NCBI GenBank assembly: GCA_016213105.1
Contig: JACRBN010000011.1
Location: 140,602-204,601, forward strand
Direction of reading: 5' to 3'
From: Chloroflexota bacterium
Lineage (GTDB): Bacteria; Chloroflexota; Anaerolineae; Anaerolineales; Villigracilaceae
DNA length: 64,000 nt
Shown here: positions 51,627 through 59,412 of the stretch, one piece after another
Layout of the letters: each line of letters begins with the position of its first letter
How positions within the stretch are numbered: the first letter of the stretch is position 1
Notes under the pieces: generated by a model
The model's input: the letters and a program-made list of their open reading frames with translations, nothing else
Databases searched by the model: none
What the model was told of the DNA's origin: nothing
Made by a program: the position numbers and the translations under genes

Positions 51627-52232
51627 TCAGACCTCACTCTTCCCCGTCTCATTTCCTGCCTGTCCCGCGACGAGCCTGGTCATCACCCAATGGTTCTTTC
51701 CGAGCCTGCGGGTTCGTTGAAACCCATGACGCTCGAAGAGCGAAACCGTCCCGTTGTGCAGAAAAGACCCCGAGACCGGGCGGCCTGCCACATCCTCGGG
51801 ATAGCTTTCGACGGTTCCTCCCCCGAGGCGGGCGATTTCGTTCAAGGCCCCTTCCAGGGCAATGGAGGCGACTCCCTGGCCGCGATAGGCGCGGTCCACA
51901 AAAAAACAGGTGATCCTCCAATCTGGAAGTTGGGTGAGGCCGTTTTGATAGTCCCGCTTGTGCTTGATGCGTGGAAGTTCGTCCGTTGACCCAAACTGAC
52001 ACCAGCCGACGGCGGTCGAACCGTCGTACACCAGGGCGGCGTGCGCCCGACCTTCTCGGACTCGACACTCTTTCTCGGATCGGTTTTGTGCAGCGGATTT
52101 GGCGCGCCCAACCCCCTCCGGGTGAAAGGCCATGCACCAGCAGCCGCCCCATACTCCGTTATTATTTTCGACCAGCCGCGCGAAGTCCGGCCAGGTGTTT
52201 TCATCCAGGGGTTTCACGCTGAAATCGGACAT
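51627..52232 (-). CDS. GNAT-family N-acetyltransferase
   Basis: This 201-residue protein has the acetyl-CoA-binding fold: WRITCFFVDRAYRGQGVASIALEGAL contains the conserved R/Q-x-x-G-x-G/A loop, and GTVSLFERHGFQRTRRLGKNHWVM is the C-terminal strand-helix. The N-terminal WGGCWCMAFHPEGVGRA is distinctive for a group of small GNAT enzymes of unknown substrate. It is between the zinc-ribbon gene and a sensor gene. A weak ribosome binding site (GGGGGC) precedes it. Confidence 0.85.
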   Translation of the reverse strand: MSDFSVKPLDENTWPDFARLVENNNGVWGGCWCMAFHPEGVGRAKSAAQNRSEKECRVREGRAHAALVYDGSTAVGWCQFGSTDELPRIKHKRDYQNGLTQLPDWRITCFFVDRAYRGQGVASIALEGALNEIARLGGGTVESYPEDVAGRPVSGSFLHNGTVSLFERHGFQRTRRLGKNHWVMTRLVAGQAGNETGKSEV

Positions 52233-52243
52233 CGGCGCCCCCG

Positions 52244-53164
52244 TCAGCTTTTGGGGCGCCAATATTTCAGGTCGTTGAATTGCTGCTTGATTTGTTCGAG
52301 ATAGGTGAGGAGCGCTGCCTTCTCGCTGCCGCGATTGACATATTCGATGATGTTCAACAGGGTATAACGGAAGAACTCATTGACGTTTTCCTCGCGGTGA
52401 TACGCCTGCTGGATTTCCGCCTCCGCCTGTTGTTGCTCGATGAACTGCCGTTGGATCAGGTTGTCTGCCCGTCTTATCAGCAGGAACAGGATGGCATACA
52501 AAAGGATCAAAATCAACGCGACCCCAATGGCAATGTTCCTCTGGGCGATTGCAATATGCTCCAACAAGGGAGTCACATCATCATAGACTTCGAACACGCC
52601 TATCACGCCCGAGCCGCCTTTTTGAATGGGAACATAACTCGAGATCACGTCGCGGTTTTCGATCTCGCCCTCGAAAGCGCTGAAGGTGTCCCGGTGGGTT
52701 AACTCGCTGGCCAGCTCGCCGTGGAGCGCGGCGATGTAGCCGGCGTTTTCGCTTTTATTTTCACCGATCTGGCTTTCCTCGGTGGAAAAGACGGTCATCC
52801 CTTCCAGGTTGTATATCTTGACCTTGATGACCGAAAGCCCCTGCATTTGTTCGAGGACCACCTGACGAAGCCGGGCCGTCTCGGGGTGGGCGCGGATGGC
52901 GTCCGGGCTCAGCTCGGAGGCCGAACCCAGAAACGATGCAAACTCGGGCCAGATGACGTTTGAAAAAATCTGGGTTAACGCCGCGTTCTTGGATTCCCCG
53001 ATTTCAATCAGCTCACTGACGGCAACCTGGCGATAGAATGTCACCAATGAAACCGCGACCAGCACAAAAGCGGTCAGGCTCGTGATGGTAAAGTACCGCA
53101 GCAGTTGAAACGGCTTCTTTTTATGGGTCTCTTGTTTTTCTTGCGAAGTTGTGCCGCTGTTCAC
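52244..53164 (-). CDS. Membrane sensor protein without output domain
   Basis: This 306-residue protein has a membrane helix at about 25-45 (YFTITSLTAFVLVAVSLVTFY), an extracytoplasmic domain (about 48-205) of the single-CACHE or similar sensing type with VIKVKIYNLEGMTVFSTEESQIGE and ENRDVISSYVPI, a second helix (about 212-233) and a cytoplasmic coiled coil. This is the front part of a histidine kinase or diguanylate cyclase, but it stops after about 70 cytoplasmic residues ending KYWRPKS. A GTG start at 53164 has GGAGG in front; the first ATG is further upstream and lacks one. Either it signals through a partner or its output domain was lost. Confidence 0.75.
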   Translation of the reverse strand: MNSGTTSQEKQETHKKKPFQLLRYFTITSLTAFVLVAVSLVTFYRQVAVSELIEIGESKNAALTQIFSNVIWPEFASFLGSASELSPDAIRAHPETARLRQVVLEQMQGLSVIKVKIYNLEGMTVFSTEESQIGENKSENAGYIAALHGELASELTHRDTFSAFEGEIENRDVISSYVPIQKGGSGVIGVFEVYDDVTPLLEHIAIAQRNIAIGVALILILLYAILFLLIRRADNLIQRQFIEQQQAEAEIQQAYHREENVNEFFRYTLLNIIEYVNRGSEKAALLTYLEQIKQQFNDLKYWRPKS

Positions 53165-53313
53165 GTTCTGCCTCCAAAGGCCCGGAGTGAGATTTATTTG
53201 CCTGAACATTGATTTTACCCGGTTTAACCCGGATCATGCGGCCCAGTCAGACGCGAAATCCCGACGCGAAGCCTGCTACAGCCGCCCGCCCTGACACTGC
53301 GGTGTATCGGTAG

Positions 53314-53440
53314 CCGCCTACTCCAGAAAACGACGACGAACAGCGGCTGGATCTTCATGACTGGCCCCGCCCATACGAAGATAACGGCTGGATCGATATC
53401 GGACAGGACGACGATTCCCAATCCTTTCTAAACCACAATA
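53314..53440 (+). pseudogene. Remnant of the small acidic GW(I/D)IGQDDDSQS protein family
   Basis: In one frame (after a TAG at 53311) the DNA reads DLHDWPRPYEDNGWIDIGQD and then DDSQSFLN, matching the core of the intact small proteins at 58466 and 59413. No start codon, and the 3' part is missing: 12 bases later begins the 62-base repeat at 53452. So a copy of the family was truncated here. The remainder of 53165-53521 shows no gene. Confidence 0.7.
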
Positions 53441-53451
53441 CGCTATTCCAC

Positions 53452-53513
53452 TATAATACTCACGGTCACAAATTGTGCTTTCCCCGCTCTAAAAAAGCGC
53501 AATTTGTGACCGC
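53452..53513. repeat. 62-base inverted-repeat element, second copy
   Basis: Matches the reverse complement of 7861-7920. CGGTCACAAATTG(T)GCTT pairs with AAGCGCAATTTGTGACCG around TCCCCGCTCTAAA. It ends nine bases before the stop codon of the amphi-Trp gene and could act as its terminator. Confidence 0.85.
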
Positions 53514-53521
53514 GGACCCGA

Positions 53522-53758
53522 TTATTTATTGAACAGCCACTTGAGTTGAAATTCCAACTCCTCAGAGGAGTCGCTGCGCTCATGTTCGATGTTGATGACG
53601 GCAGTAGCAGGTATGGAGACTCGCTCCCCCGCCACCTGAATCTGAAACTTCTTGCCTTGCTCGATGCAGTCGGCAAGCCGCCGCAGTTTTTTGACGAACT
53701 GTTTGACAGGATAGTTCTTCTCGATATCACGCTTGCGTTTTTTCTTTTGCGTTGCCAT
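53522..53758 (-). CDS. Amphi-Trp domain protein
   Basis: This 78-residue basic protein has the pattern of the small amphi-Trp domain family: KNYPVKQFVKKLRRLADCIEQGKKFQIQVAGERVSIPATAVINIEHE, ending with ELEFQLKWLFNK. The name comes from its amphipathic helix and conserved Trp; the function is not known. AAGGAG stands eleven bases before the ATG. It is 38 bases downstream of the P-type ATPase gene on the same strand, so it may belong to that transcript. Confidence 0.8.
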   Translation of the reverse strand: MATQKKKRKRDIEKNYPVKQFVKKLRRLADCIEQGKKFQIQVAGERVSIPATAVINIEHERSDSSEELEFQLKWLFNK

Positions 53759-53796
53759 TTGCAGTCTCCTTATCTTTCTCTCAAACTTTCAGTCGT

Positions 53797-56487
53797 TTAT
53801 TCCATTGCTCCAAACCAGCCTTTTCGTTCCATCCACTTGACCAATTCCAGCACGGGCGAAATTGTAAGCGAAAGGGCAAGGACGATCAACCAGTCCACCA
53901 GCGGCAGGCTGAACGTATTGAACGGCTCATGCAGGGCGGGCACATACACGATGAGCAGCAGCAGGACGATTTCCCAAACGATCGCAGTGTTCAACCATTT
54001 ATTGGCAAAGGGGTTCTGAAACACCGAGTTTCGGTCAGAGCGGAAGTTGTAGGCTTTGAAAAACTGGATCAGCACCAGCGAGACAAAGGTCATCGTCATC
54101 GCCTCCACCTGACTGCGCCCGGAATTTGTCGCCCAGATGAATAGTCCCAGGTTAATGATCGTTGACCATACCCCACCCGCCACCATCAGCGAAACGACCG
54201 GGCGGGTGAAAATGCCCGTGCGCGGATTACGCGGCTTGCGCTTCATCAAATCCTTTTCAGACGGGTCAACCGCCAAAGCCAAAGCAGGCAAACCATCGGT
54301 TGCAAGATTGACGTACAGGATTTGCACCGCTGTCAACGGGAGAGGCAGACCCAGCAGTGCCGAACCAGCCATCAGCCCGATTTCGCCGATGTTGGAGGAC
54401 AGCAGGTACATCAGGTATTTCTTGATGTTGTCGAATACCCCGCGCCCTTCCTCCACTGCCGCAACAATTGAAGCAAAGTTATCGTCGGTCAACATCATCG
54501 CGGCGGCTTCCTTGGTGACGTCTGTACCGGTGATGCCCATCGCAATTCCAATATCCGCTTTCTTGAGCGATGGCGCGTCGTTCACACCGTCGCCGGTCAT
54601 TGCCACGATGTGGCCGTTGGCTTGCAGTGCCGTCACCACACGCAGTTTATGTGCCGGGGAAACGCGCGCGTAGACTTCGATTGTCTCGACCTCGCGTTTG
54701 AATTCTTCGTCGCTCATCGCCTCCAGTTCTGCACCGGTTACAACGCGCCCTGTCTTGAGCAGACCCAGTTCACGCGCCACCGCCTGCGCCGTCACGGGAT
54801 GGTCGCCGGTGATCATCACCGCCCGAATGCCGGCTTGCGCGCAGGTTGCAATTGCGCTTTTGGCTTCGGGGCGCGGCGGATCGATCATGCCTGCCAGCCC
54901 CAAAAAGGTCATGCCTGTTTGCGCCGTTTCAAGCGTGGCATCTGCCTTCGTTGAAATCGCAAGCACGCGCAGCGCATCGCCTGCCATGTCCTGCGCAATT
55001 GCCAGCGCTTGTTTTCTCCCCGTGTCATCAAACGGTTTCACGCCGTCGGCGGTCAATTGCCAATCGCAGCTTTCCAAAATCATCTCTGGCGCACCCTTGG
55101 CATATGCCGTCAGACTTCCATTTGTCTGATGCAAAGTGGTCATGCGTTTTGTTTCGGATGAGAAAGGAATTTCCTGCACGCGTGGATATTCTGAGTCGAG
55201 CGACTCTTTCTGCAGCCCAGCCTTTGCCGCGGCGACCACCAACGCCCCTTCGGTTGGGTCGCCCTTAATATTCCATTCGCTACCCGATTCTTTTTCCACA
55301 TCACCGATCAGGTGTGTGTCAGACGCCAGCGTGGCGGCGGCTAATAGTTTTTTCAGACCAGTTGTCGGCGCGATGGGGCCGCTTCCGTTGAGTGAAAACC
55401 CGCCGACTGGTGAGTATCCCGCTCCCGAAACTTTGAACAATTGTCCAGCCGCGAAAATTTTCCGCACGGTCATTTCATCCTTGGTCAATGTGCCGGTCTT
55501 ATCCGAACAAATTACCGAGGTACTTCCGAGAGTTTCCACGGCGGGCAGGCGGCGGATGAGCGCGTTGCGCTTGACCATCTTTTGCACGCCAATCGCCAGC
55601 GAAATGGTGACGACGGCGGGCAGGGCTTCGGGCACGACCGCCACCGCCAGCGCAATGCCGAAGATGAGCATTTCGACGAATGGCTGTCCGCGGAATAATC
55701 CCAGCGCGACGATGATGGCGACCACCACGAAAGCCGCGCGAGCCAGCGCCGTGCCGACCTTATCTAAATTGTGCTGGAGCGGAGTCTTGCTGGTCTCGAC
55801 GGTTTGCAGAAGTTGGGCGATCTTGCCGAACTCGGTCTGCATTCCAGTAGCTATGACCAATGCCTTGCCGCGTCCGTAAGTGGCGGCGGTTCCGGCGTAG
55901 ACCATGTTCTTGCGGTCGCCAACGGGCAGGTCGTCAATGGAAAGCGGCTGGTTGTGTTTCTCCACTGCAACCGATTCGCCGGTCAACGCGGCCTCTTCAA
56001 TTTGCAGATTCACCGCTTCGATCAGACGGGCATCTGCGGGCATGCGGTCACCAGTGTGCAGGAGAATCACATCTCCCGGTACCAACTCACGCGCCGGGAT
56101 TTTGACTTCCACTCTATCGCGCAGAACGGACGCAGTGGGCGCTGCCATTTGCTTCAACGCTTCAATCGCGCGTTCAGCGCGATATTCCTGGATAAAACCT
56201 AGTAGAACTGCAAACAACACGATCACGGCAATGGCGATTGACTCGATGCCATGTCCCAGAAAAAGGGAAATGGCGGTTGCGCCAAGCAAAATCAGGATCA
56301 GGATATTCTTGAATTGATCGAACAGAATCTCCCAGGCAGAGATACGTTTCGCCGCCTGAATTTCATTCGGGCCATATTGCAAAGTGCGCTGGGCGGCTTC
56401 CGCCTGACTCAATCCACTCGGCTGGCTTTTAAGTTCGGCAAAGGTTTGTTCGGTTGTCTGGGTATGCCAGATTTTATTTGATTCCAT
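53797..56487 (-). CDS. P2-type cation ATPase (Ca2+/Mn2+ type), probable manganese exporter
   Basis: This 896-residue protein has the full P-type ATPase layout: an N-terminal actuator-linked segment (LSQAEAAQRTLQYGPNEI), TGES loop at about 165, the phosphorylated Asp in CSDKTGTLTKDE near 330, KGAPE for nucleotide binding, the hinge MTGDGVNDAPSLKKADIGIAMG, and about ten membrane helices. PEALPAVVT in helix M4 and NLATDGLPALALAVDP in M6 are those of Ca2+/Mn2+ pumps (PMR1/SERCA and bacterial YoaB-like). A yybP-ykoY riboswitch controls the start of its gene cluster, and that riboswitch senses Mn2+; so export of Mn2+ is the favoured role. It follows the small membrane protein gene by three bases. 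Confidence 0.92.
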   Translation of the reverse strand: MESNKIWHTQTTEQTFAELKSQPSGLSQAEAAQRTLQYGPNEIQAAKRISAWEILFDQFKNILILILLGATAISLFLGHGIESIAIAVIVLFAVLLGFIQEYRAERAIEALKQMAAPTASVLRDRVEVKIPARELVPGDVILLHTGDRMPADARLIEAVNLQIEEAALTGESVAVEKHNQPLSIDDLPVGDRKNMVYAGTAATYGRGKALVIATGMQTEFGKIAQLLQTVETSKTPLQHNLDKVGTALARAAFVVVAIIVALGLFRGQPFVEMLIFGIALAVAVVPEALPAVVTISLAIGVQKMVKRNALIRRLPAVETLGSTSVICSDKTGTLTKDEMTVRKIFAAGQLFKVSGAGYSPVGGFSLNGSGPIAPTTGLKKLLAAATLASDTHLIGDVEKESGSEWNIKGDPTEGALVVAAAKAGLQKESLDSEYPRVQEIPFSSETKRMTTLHQTNGSLTAYAKGAPEMILESCDWQLTADGVKPFDDTGRKQALAIAQDMAGDALRVLAISTKADATLETAQTGMTFLGLAGMIDPPRPEAKSAIATCAQAGIRAVMITGDHPVTAQAVARELGLLKTGRVVTGAELEAMSDEEFKREVETIEVYARVSPAHKLRVVTALQANGHIVAMTGDGVNDAPSLKKADIGIAMGITGTDVTKEAAAMMLTDDNFASIVAAVEEGRGVFDNIKKYLMYLLSSNIGEIGLMAGSALLGLPLPLTAVQILYVNLATDGLPALALAVDPSEKDLMKRKPRNPRTGIFTRPVVSLMVAGGVWSTIINLGLFIWATNSGRSQVEAMTMTFVSLVLIQFFKAYNFRSDRNSVFQNPFANKWLNTAIVWEIVLLLLIVYVPALHEPFNTFSLPLVDWLIVLALSLTISPVLELVKWMERKGWFGAME

Positions 56488-56490
56488 AGT

Positions 56491-56751
56491 TTATTTTTTC
56501 ACTCCATTATTTTTTATATCTTGCAAATCCTCGCGACGGGGGATGCGGGATTTGAAGATGAAATTATCGAACAGGCAGATCAATCCGCCCAAAACGGTCA
56601 GAAGAATCACGCCGATGAAATCTGTTGCAAATGCAATGATCTCCTCGAACCAGATGATGAGAGTCGTTCCCCCGGCTCCGGTGGCGACGGCCGGTTTCCA
56701 GAATTTTCGAACCAGTGGAAAACGGGAAATCGAATGTGTTTGGTTGGACAT
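56491..56751 (-). CDS. Small membrane protein in the manganese-riboswitch gene set
   Basis: This 86-residue protein has an N-terminal basic part (FPLVRKFWKPAVATGAGG), two hydrophobic segments (TTLIIWFEEIIAFATDF and GVILLTVLGGLICLF) and a charged tail (KSRIPRREDLQDIKNNGVKK). A Glu pair (WFEEI) is inside the first segment. No family is recognised. AAGGAG sits before the ATG and only three bases separate it from the ATPase gene, so it is translated with it and may be an accessory subunit or regulator of the pump. Confidence 0.7.
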   Translation of the reverse strand: MSNQTHSISRFPLVRKFWKPAVATGAGGTTLIIWFEEIIAFATDFIGVILLTVLGGLICLFDNFIFKSRIPRREDLQDIKNNGVKK

Positions 56752-56780
56752 GGGAATCTCCTTTTTGAAAAATCGGATTA

Positions 56781-57431
56781 CTATTCATCCATCCTTACCG
56801 GTGCAAATCGAAGCGAACGGCGGGTGAGCAAAATATAGGTGGCAATCACAGCCAGCCCGCCTGCCAGCAGGTAGGGAAAGTATTGTTTGAGATAATGACT
56901 GATGAGTCCCCACTCGTGCCCGAGCACATAGCCTGCGCCGATCAACAGGGTACACCAGACATAGGCGCCGATAAAGGTGGCAACCAAAAAGGTCAGGAAG
57001 GGCATACGTGCCAACCCAGCCGGGATGTTGATCAACGTACGGATGCCAGGCATAACGCGCCCGACTAACACCACCCCAGCGCCCCAGCGGTGAAATTGGT
57101 TTTCGGCGCGGGTGATATGGGCGGGGTCAATGCGAACCCAATGGGCGAGTTTATCCACCAGCGGACGTCCACCAATCCGCGCCACCCAGTAGGTGATGGA
57201 TGCGCCGAGTGTGCTGCCGATGGCGGCATACAATCCACCGATGAAGATCATCGAGACGGGCAGTTGATGTTCAGAGATCAGCATCCAGCCTGCCAGCCCC
57301 AGGATGATTTCGCTGGGCGTGATGCCTGTGGCATTTTCGAAAGTGAGCAATATCGCCACGCCAAACCAGCCCCAGGCATCGTAAATGGTTTGGGCGGCGG
57401 ACAGTATGATGGTTTCAAGTTCAGTGATCAA
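56781..57431 (-). CDS. DedA-family membrane protein
   Basis: This 216-residue protein is a DedA/VTT-domain protein: FENATGITPSEIILGLAGWM, with the conserved acidic residue in the membrane, ASITYWVARIGGRPLVDK, and the signature FHRWGAGVVLVGRVMPGIRTLINIPAGLARMPFLTFL with the essential Arg residues. DedA proteins are flippases or proton-coupled transporters of lipids (for example undecaprenyl phosphate). It lies between the riboswitch-controlled small gene and the ATPase gene. A link to Mn2+ homeostasis is suggested by the riboswitch context only. Confidence 0.92.
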   Translation of the reverse strand: MITELETIILSAAQTIYDAWGWFGVAILLTFENATGITPSEIILGLAGWMLISEHQLPVSMIFIGGLYAAIGSTLGASITYWVARIGGRPLVDKLAHWVRIDPAHITRAENQFHRWGAGVVLVGRVMPGIRTLINIPAGLARMPFLTFLVATFIGAYVWCTLLIGAGYVLGHEWGLISHYLKQYFPYLLAGGLAVIATYILLTRRSLRFAPVRMDE

Positions 57432-57647
57432 TTTATTACCTTATCCATTTCTAAATCAAGATCGCGATTATTCGGGCACATTAAAGCCGTGGTTGAATCG
57501 ATATCGAATGGACAATGACTGGCTGGGCAGGAGCCAGTGGGTCCAATACAAGCCCGGGTTAACGGCAATGGTTTAAAAACCATTTAGGCGCAATGGCATG
57601 TCAACAACCAATGGTTGTTGTCTGCCAGCGGCAGGGCATCTTTTGAA

Positions 57648-57926
57648 TTATTTGTGTTTGGGAGGGGGGGAAATGGGCACGATGCAAGCAGTTTGGCAAT
57701 CCAGATTCATGGGTCTGGATTTTGAAAACAGCAGATCCACATTTATTGCAGCAACGATTGTTGACAAAACATCTTCTTCAAATTCAGTCTGTTCGAGATC
57801 GGCTTCGACAACTTCCAACCAGGATACGCCAATAACGTTGGATATGGGCAGCATTGCCTCGCTGCCTAAACAAAGGCAGAAAGCCAGGATTGCCAAAGTG
57901 ACCCGAAAACAGAGCAGCTTAACCAT
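57648..57926 (-). CDS. Small protein with signal peptide, first open frame after the Mn riboswitch
   Basis: This 92-residue protein starts with a signal peptide or N-terminal helix (MVKLLCFRVTLAILAFCLCLG), then acidic residues (WLEVVEADLEQTEFEEDVL) and three Cys in total after the signal region and in DCQTACIVP. No family is recognised. It begins 29 bases after the terminator hairpin. The ribosome binding site is weak (GAAAG), so a pseudogene or non-coding reading cannot be excluded. The 216 bases to the DedA gene contain the palindromes CAACAACC-A-TTGGTTGTTG (57602-57620) and AATGGTTT/AAACCATT (57572-57590) and no gene. Confidence 0.5.
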   Translation of the reverse strand: MVKLLCFRVTLAILAFCLCLGSEAMLPISNVIGVSWLEVVEADLEQTEFEEDVLSTIVAAINVDLLFSKSRPMNLDCQTACIVPISPPPKHK

Positions 57927-57954
57927 TTTTTGCGGACACCAAAACTTTCAAAAT

Positions 57955-57987
57955 AAAAAAGACCATCACCAATATATGGCGATGGTC
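57955..57987 (-). terminator. Riboswitch expression-platform terminator
   Basis: On the minus strand GACCATCGCCA and TGGTGATGGTC form an 11-pair stem (one G-U) with six T after it. The 5' arm contains CCATCG, which is also needed for the P1 helix of the riboswitch. Confidence 0.88.
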
Positions 57988-58071
57988 TTGCGTTTTCTTT
58001 CAGACAGCCGGGAAATCTCTTTCCGTCTTGACGACTGTCCACCCGAAAAAATCGGGCGCTACTCCCCATCG
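57980..58071 (-). ncRNA. yybP-ykoY (Mn2+) riboswitch
   Basis: Read 5' to 3' on the minus strand, the conserved parts appear in order: CGATGG (P1), GGGGAGTAGCG (L1), CCCGA...TCGGG (P2), AGTCGTCAAGACGG (P3-L3 region), CCCGGCTGTC, and CGCAAGACC. The same words occur in the crystal-structure riboswitch of Lactococcus lactis yybP-ykoY. CGATGG (58066-58071) pairs with CCATCG (57980-57985) to close P1. P1 and the terminator share CCATCG, so metal binding that stabilises P1 would prevent termination: an ON switch, as expected for an exporter. It lies before the minus-strand gene set ending with the P-type ATPase. Confidence 0.93.
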
Positions 58072-58081
58072 GAGTAATTTC

Positions 58082-58110
58082 ACTATACTATATAAACTGG
58101 CGCGCGTCAA
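58082..58110 (-). promoter_or_regulatory. Promoter of the manganese-riboswitch transcript
   Basis: On the minus strand TTGACG (58105-58110) and TATAGT (58082-58087) are 17 bases apart. The start site would be near 58075, just before the aptamer's first helix at 58071. Confidence 0.82.
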
Positions 58111-58183
58111 TTACGGGAACGGGTTTATCTGGGATTATTTCTATCTCGATGGCGGGGTGTCCGCGGCTCATGCGGAGATGTAT

Positions 58184-58361
58184 CCGCCCCGTCTTCTTGG
58201 ATGTCCCCTACGAGTATTGTTCCTTTACCTGGATCGAGCGGGGGTATGACGCCGGGCTGACGGGCGGCTGCACGGCCTTTCCTCTGTGGTATTGCCCCGC
58301 CCGGCCTGTCACTCGCGCCCAGATGGCGGTTTTCCTGTTCAAGACATTCGGATTGCCATAA
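58184..58361 (+). pseudogene. C-terminal remnant of an S-layer homology (SLH) protein
   Basis: The frame FLDVPYEYCSFTWIERGYDA, GLTGGCTAFPLWYCPARPVT, RAQMAVFLFKTFGLP is one SLH repeat of the style used in S-layer proteins of Chloroflexota: DVPY, WIE, YDAGLTGGC, YCP, VTRAQMAVFL. It ends in a proper stop at 58361. The upstream part is absent, and the frame before 58184 does not resemble SLH. A remnant of a longer cell-surface protein. Confidence 0.8.
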
Positions 58362-58465
58362 TCAGGGCTGAGATTAATTTGCGCGTAGTCAATTCAGGCA
58401 AATTCTTCACTCCTGAACGGTGACTTACATCCCCATTCCTGCCCGCATGGTCAGGTAAAAAAAAC

Positions 58466-58675
58466 ATGACAACATTCTCCTCAACCCACCCCGACCTTGC
58501 CGCGTGGACATGCGTAGCGTCCTACGGCTGGATTGAAATTGGACAAGACGACGATTCCCAGTCCTCCATCCGTAGGCAGAACATGGGCGGAATGGTCTGG
58601 GTAAGCAAGCCTAAATACAAGTCGGTGAACGCCGCCCTTGATGACTTGGAAGCGGCACTCGAAAAAAATTATTGA
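58466..58675 (+). CDS. Small acidic protein, GWIEIGQDDDSQS family, copy 1
   Basis: This 69-residue protein has the core ASYGWIEIGQDDDSQS followed by MGGMVWVSKPKYKS and the acidic helix AALDDLEAALEKNY. The same protein, with changes, is encoded at 59413-59625, and decayed pieces lie at 53314 and 58698. The sequence is conserved where an acidic cluster (QDDDS) would bind metal or a partner; no family name is known to me. It may be a small adaptor or antitoxin-like protein. An A-rich stretch precedes the ATG and the ribosome binding site is weak (AGGT). Confidence 0.65.
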   Translation: MTTFSSTHPDLAAWTCVASYGWIEIGQDDDSQSSIRRQNMGGMVWVSKPKYKSVNAALDDLEAALEKNY

Positions 58676-58697
58676 GGAGATTGGGTAAAATATTCTC

Positions 58698-58800
58698 ATA
58701 ACAAACTTTTCACCAAACCTATCCCAACCCTGCCATGTGGACACGCATAACATCCCATGGCTGAATTTGAGATCGGACAGGACGATTTTTCCAATTCTTA
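58698..58800 (+). pseudogene. Decayed N-terminal copy of the GWIEIGQDDDSQS family
   Basis: ATAACAAACTTTTCACC and the following 85 bases align with 58466-58565: the CATGTGGACACGCATAACATC part matches the intact gene's GCGTGGACATGCGTAGCGTC (split by transitions), and GATCGGACAGGACGATTTTT matches GGACAAGACGACGATTC. The ATG is now ATA, and stops occur. Almost all changes are C-to-T or G-to-A. Confidence 0.7.
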
Positions 58801-58824
58801 ACATGAGAAAGAGGATGGTTTGAC

Positions 58825-59403
58825 ATGACCTTACTGCACATCACCACAGAACGGCTGGTCTTGAAGCCGCACACGCAAAATAGCCTGGTATGGCTGAATA
58901 CCACCTTCAACAACCCTGAAGAGGATTACTTCAATGGAGATGACCCTCCCAGGGAGAGTCTCGAACCACTTGAGGTGACGCAGAAATTGCTCGACCGAAT
59001 CCTCAACCGCCCGCCCGACGCGGATATCATCGACTACGCCATCCATAAAAGGGGCACCGATGAGTTGATCGGCTGTGGGATGATCGCCCACATCAACCAC
59101 TACAACCGCCGCTGCGACCTGGGTATCCGGCTGGGCTGGAACAGGGATAACTGGGGCAAAGGCTATGCCAGCGAAACCCTGCAAGCCATCGTTGCCTATT
59201 GTTTCAATGAACTCGACCTAAACCGCATCGGCGCGGAAATCTACGAGTTCAACGAACGCTCCATCCGATTGTTCGAGCGGAATGGATTTCGCCGCGAGGG
59301 CGTGTTTCGCCAGTATATTTTCAAGGATGGGATATTCAAGGATGAGCATCTTTACAGCCTGGTGAGAGGGGATTGGGAGAAGCGAGCAGATGTGGACAGG
59401 TAA
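58825..59403 (+). CDS. GNAT N-acetyltransferase, RimJ/RimL type
   Basis: This 192-residue protein has the RimJ-type features: TTERLVLKPHT at the N-terminus, the acetyl-CoA loop LGIRLGWNRDNWGKGYASETLQAIVAYCF, and LNRIGAEIYEFNERSIRLFERNGFRREGVFRQ. It acetylates a protein N-terminus or small molecule. It is flanked on both sides by members of the small acidic family, which may be a coincidence of duplication. GATGGTTTGAC precedes the ATG, without a strong ribosome binding site. Confidence 0.87.
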   Translation: MTLLHITTERLVLKPHTQNSLVWLNTTFNNPEEDYFNGDDPPRESLEPLEVTQKLLDRILNRPPDADIIDYAIHKRGTDELIGCGMIAHINHYNRRCDLGIRLGWNRDNWGKGYASETLQAIVAYCFNELDLNRIGAEIYEFNERSIRLFERNGFRREGVFRQYIFKDGIFKDEHLYSLVRGDWEKRADVDR

Positions 59404-59412
59404 TATATCCCC

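Noticed and set aside
57598..58077. Plus-strand frame of 159 codons over the riboswitch region
   Set aside because: It is antisense to the riboswitch and to the minus-strand small gene; its composition and sequence resemble no protein.
58149..58361. The SLH-like frame as a complete small gene
   Set aside because: Only one SLH repeat with no signal peptide or other repeats; the part before 58184 is not SLH-like, so it is a remnant.
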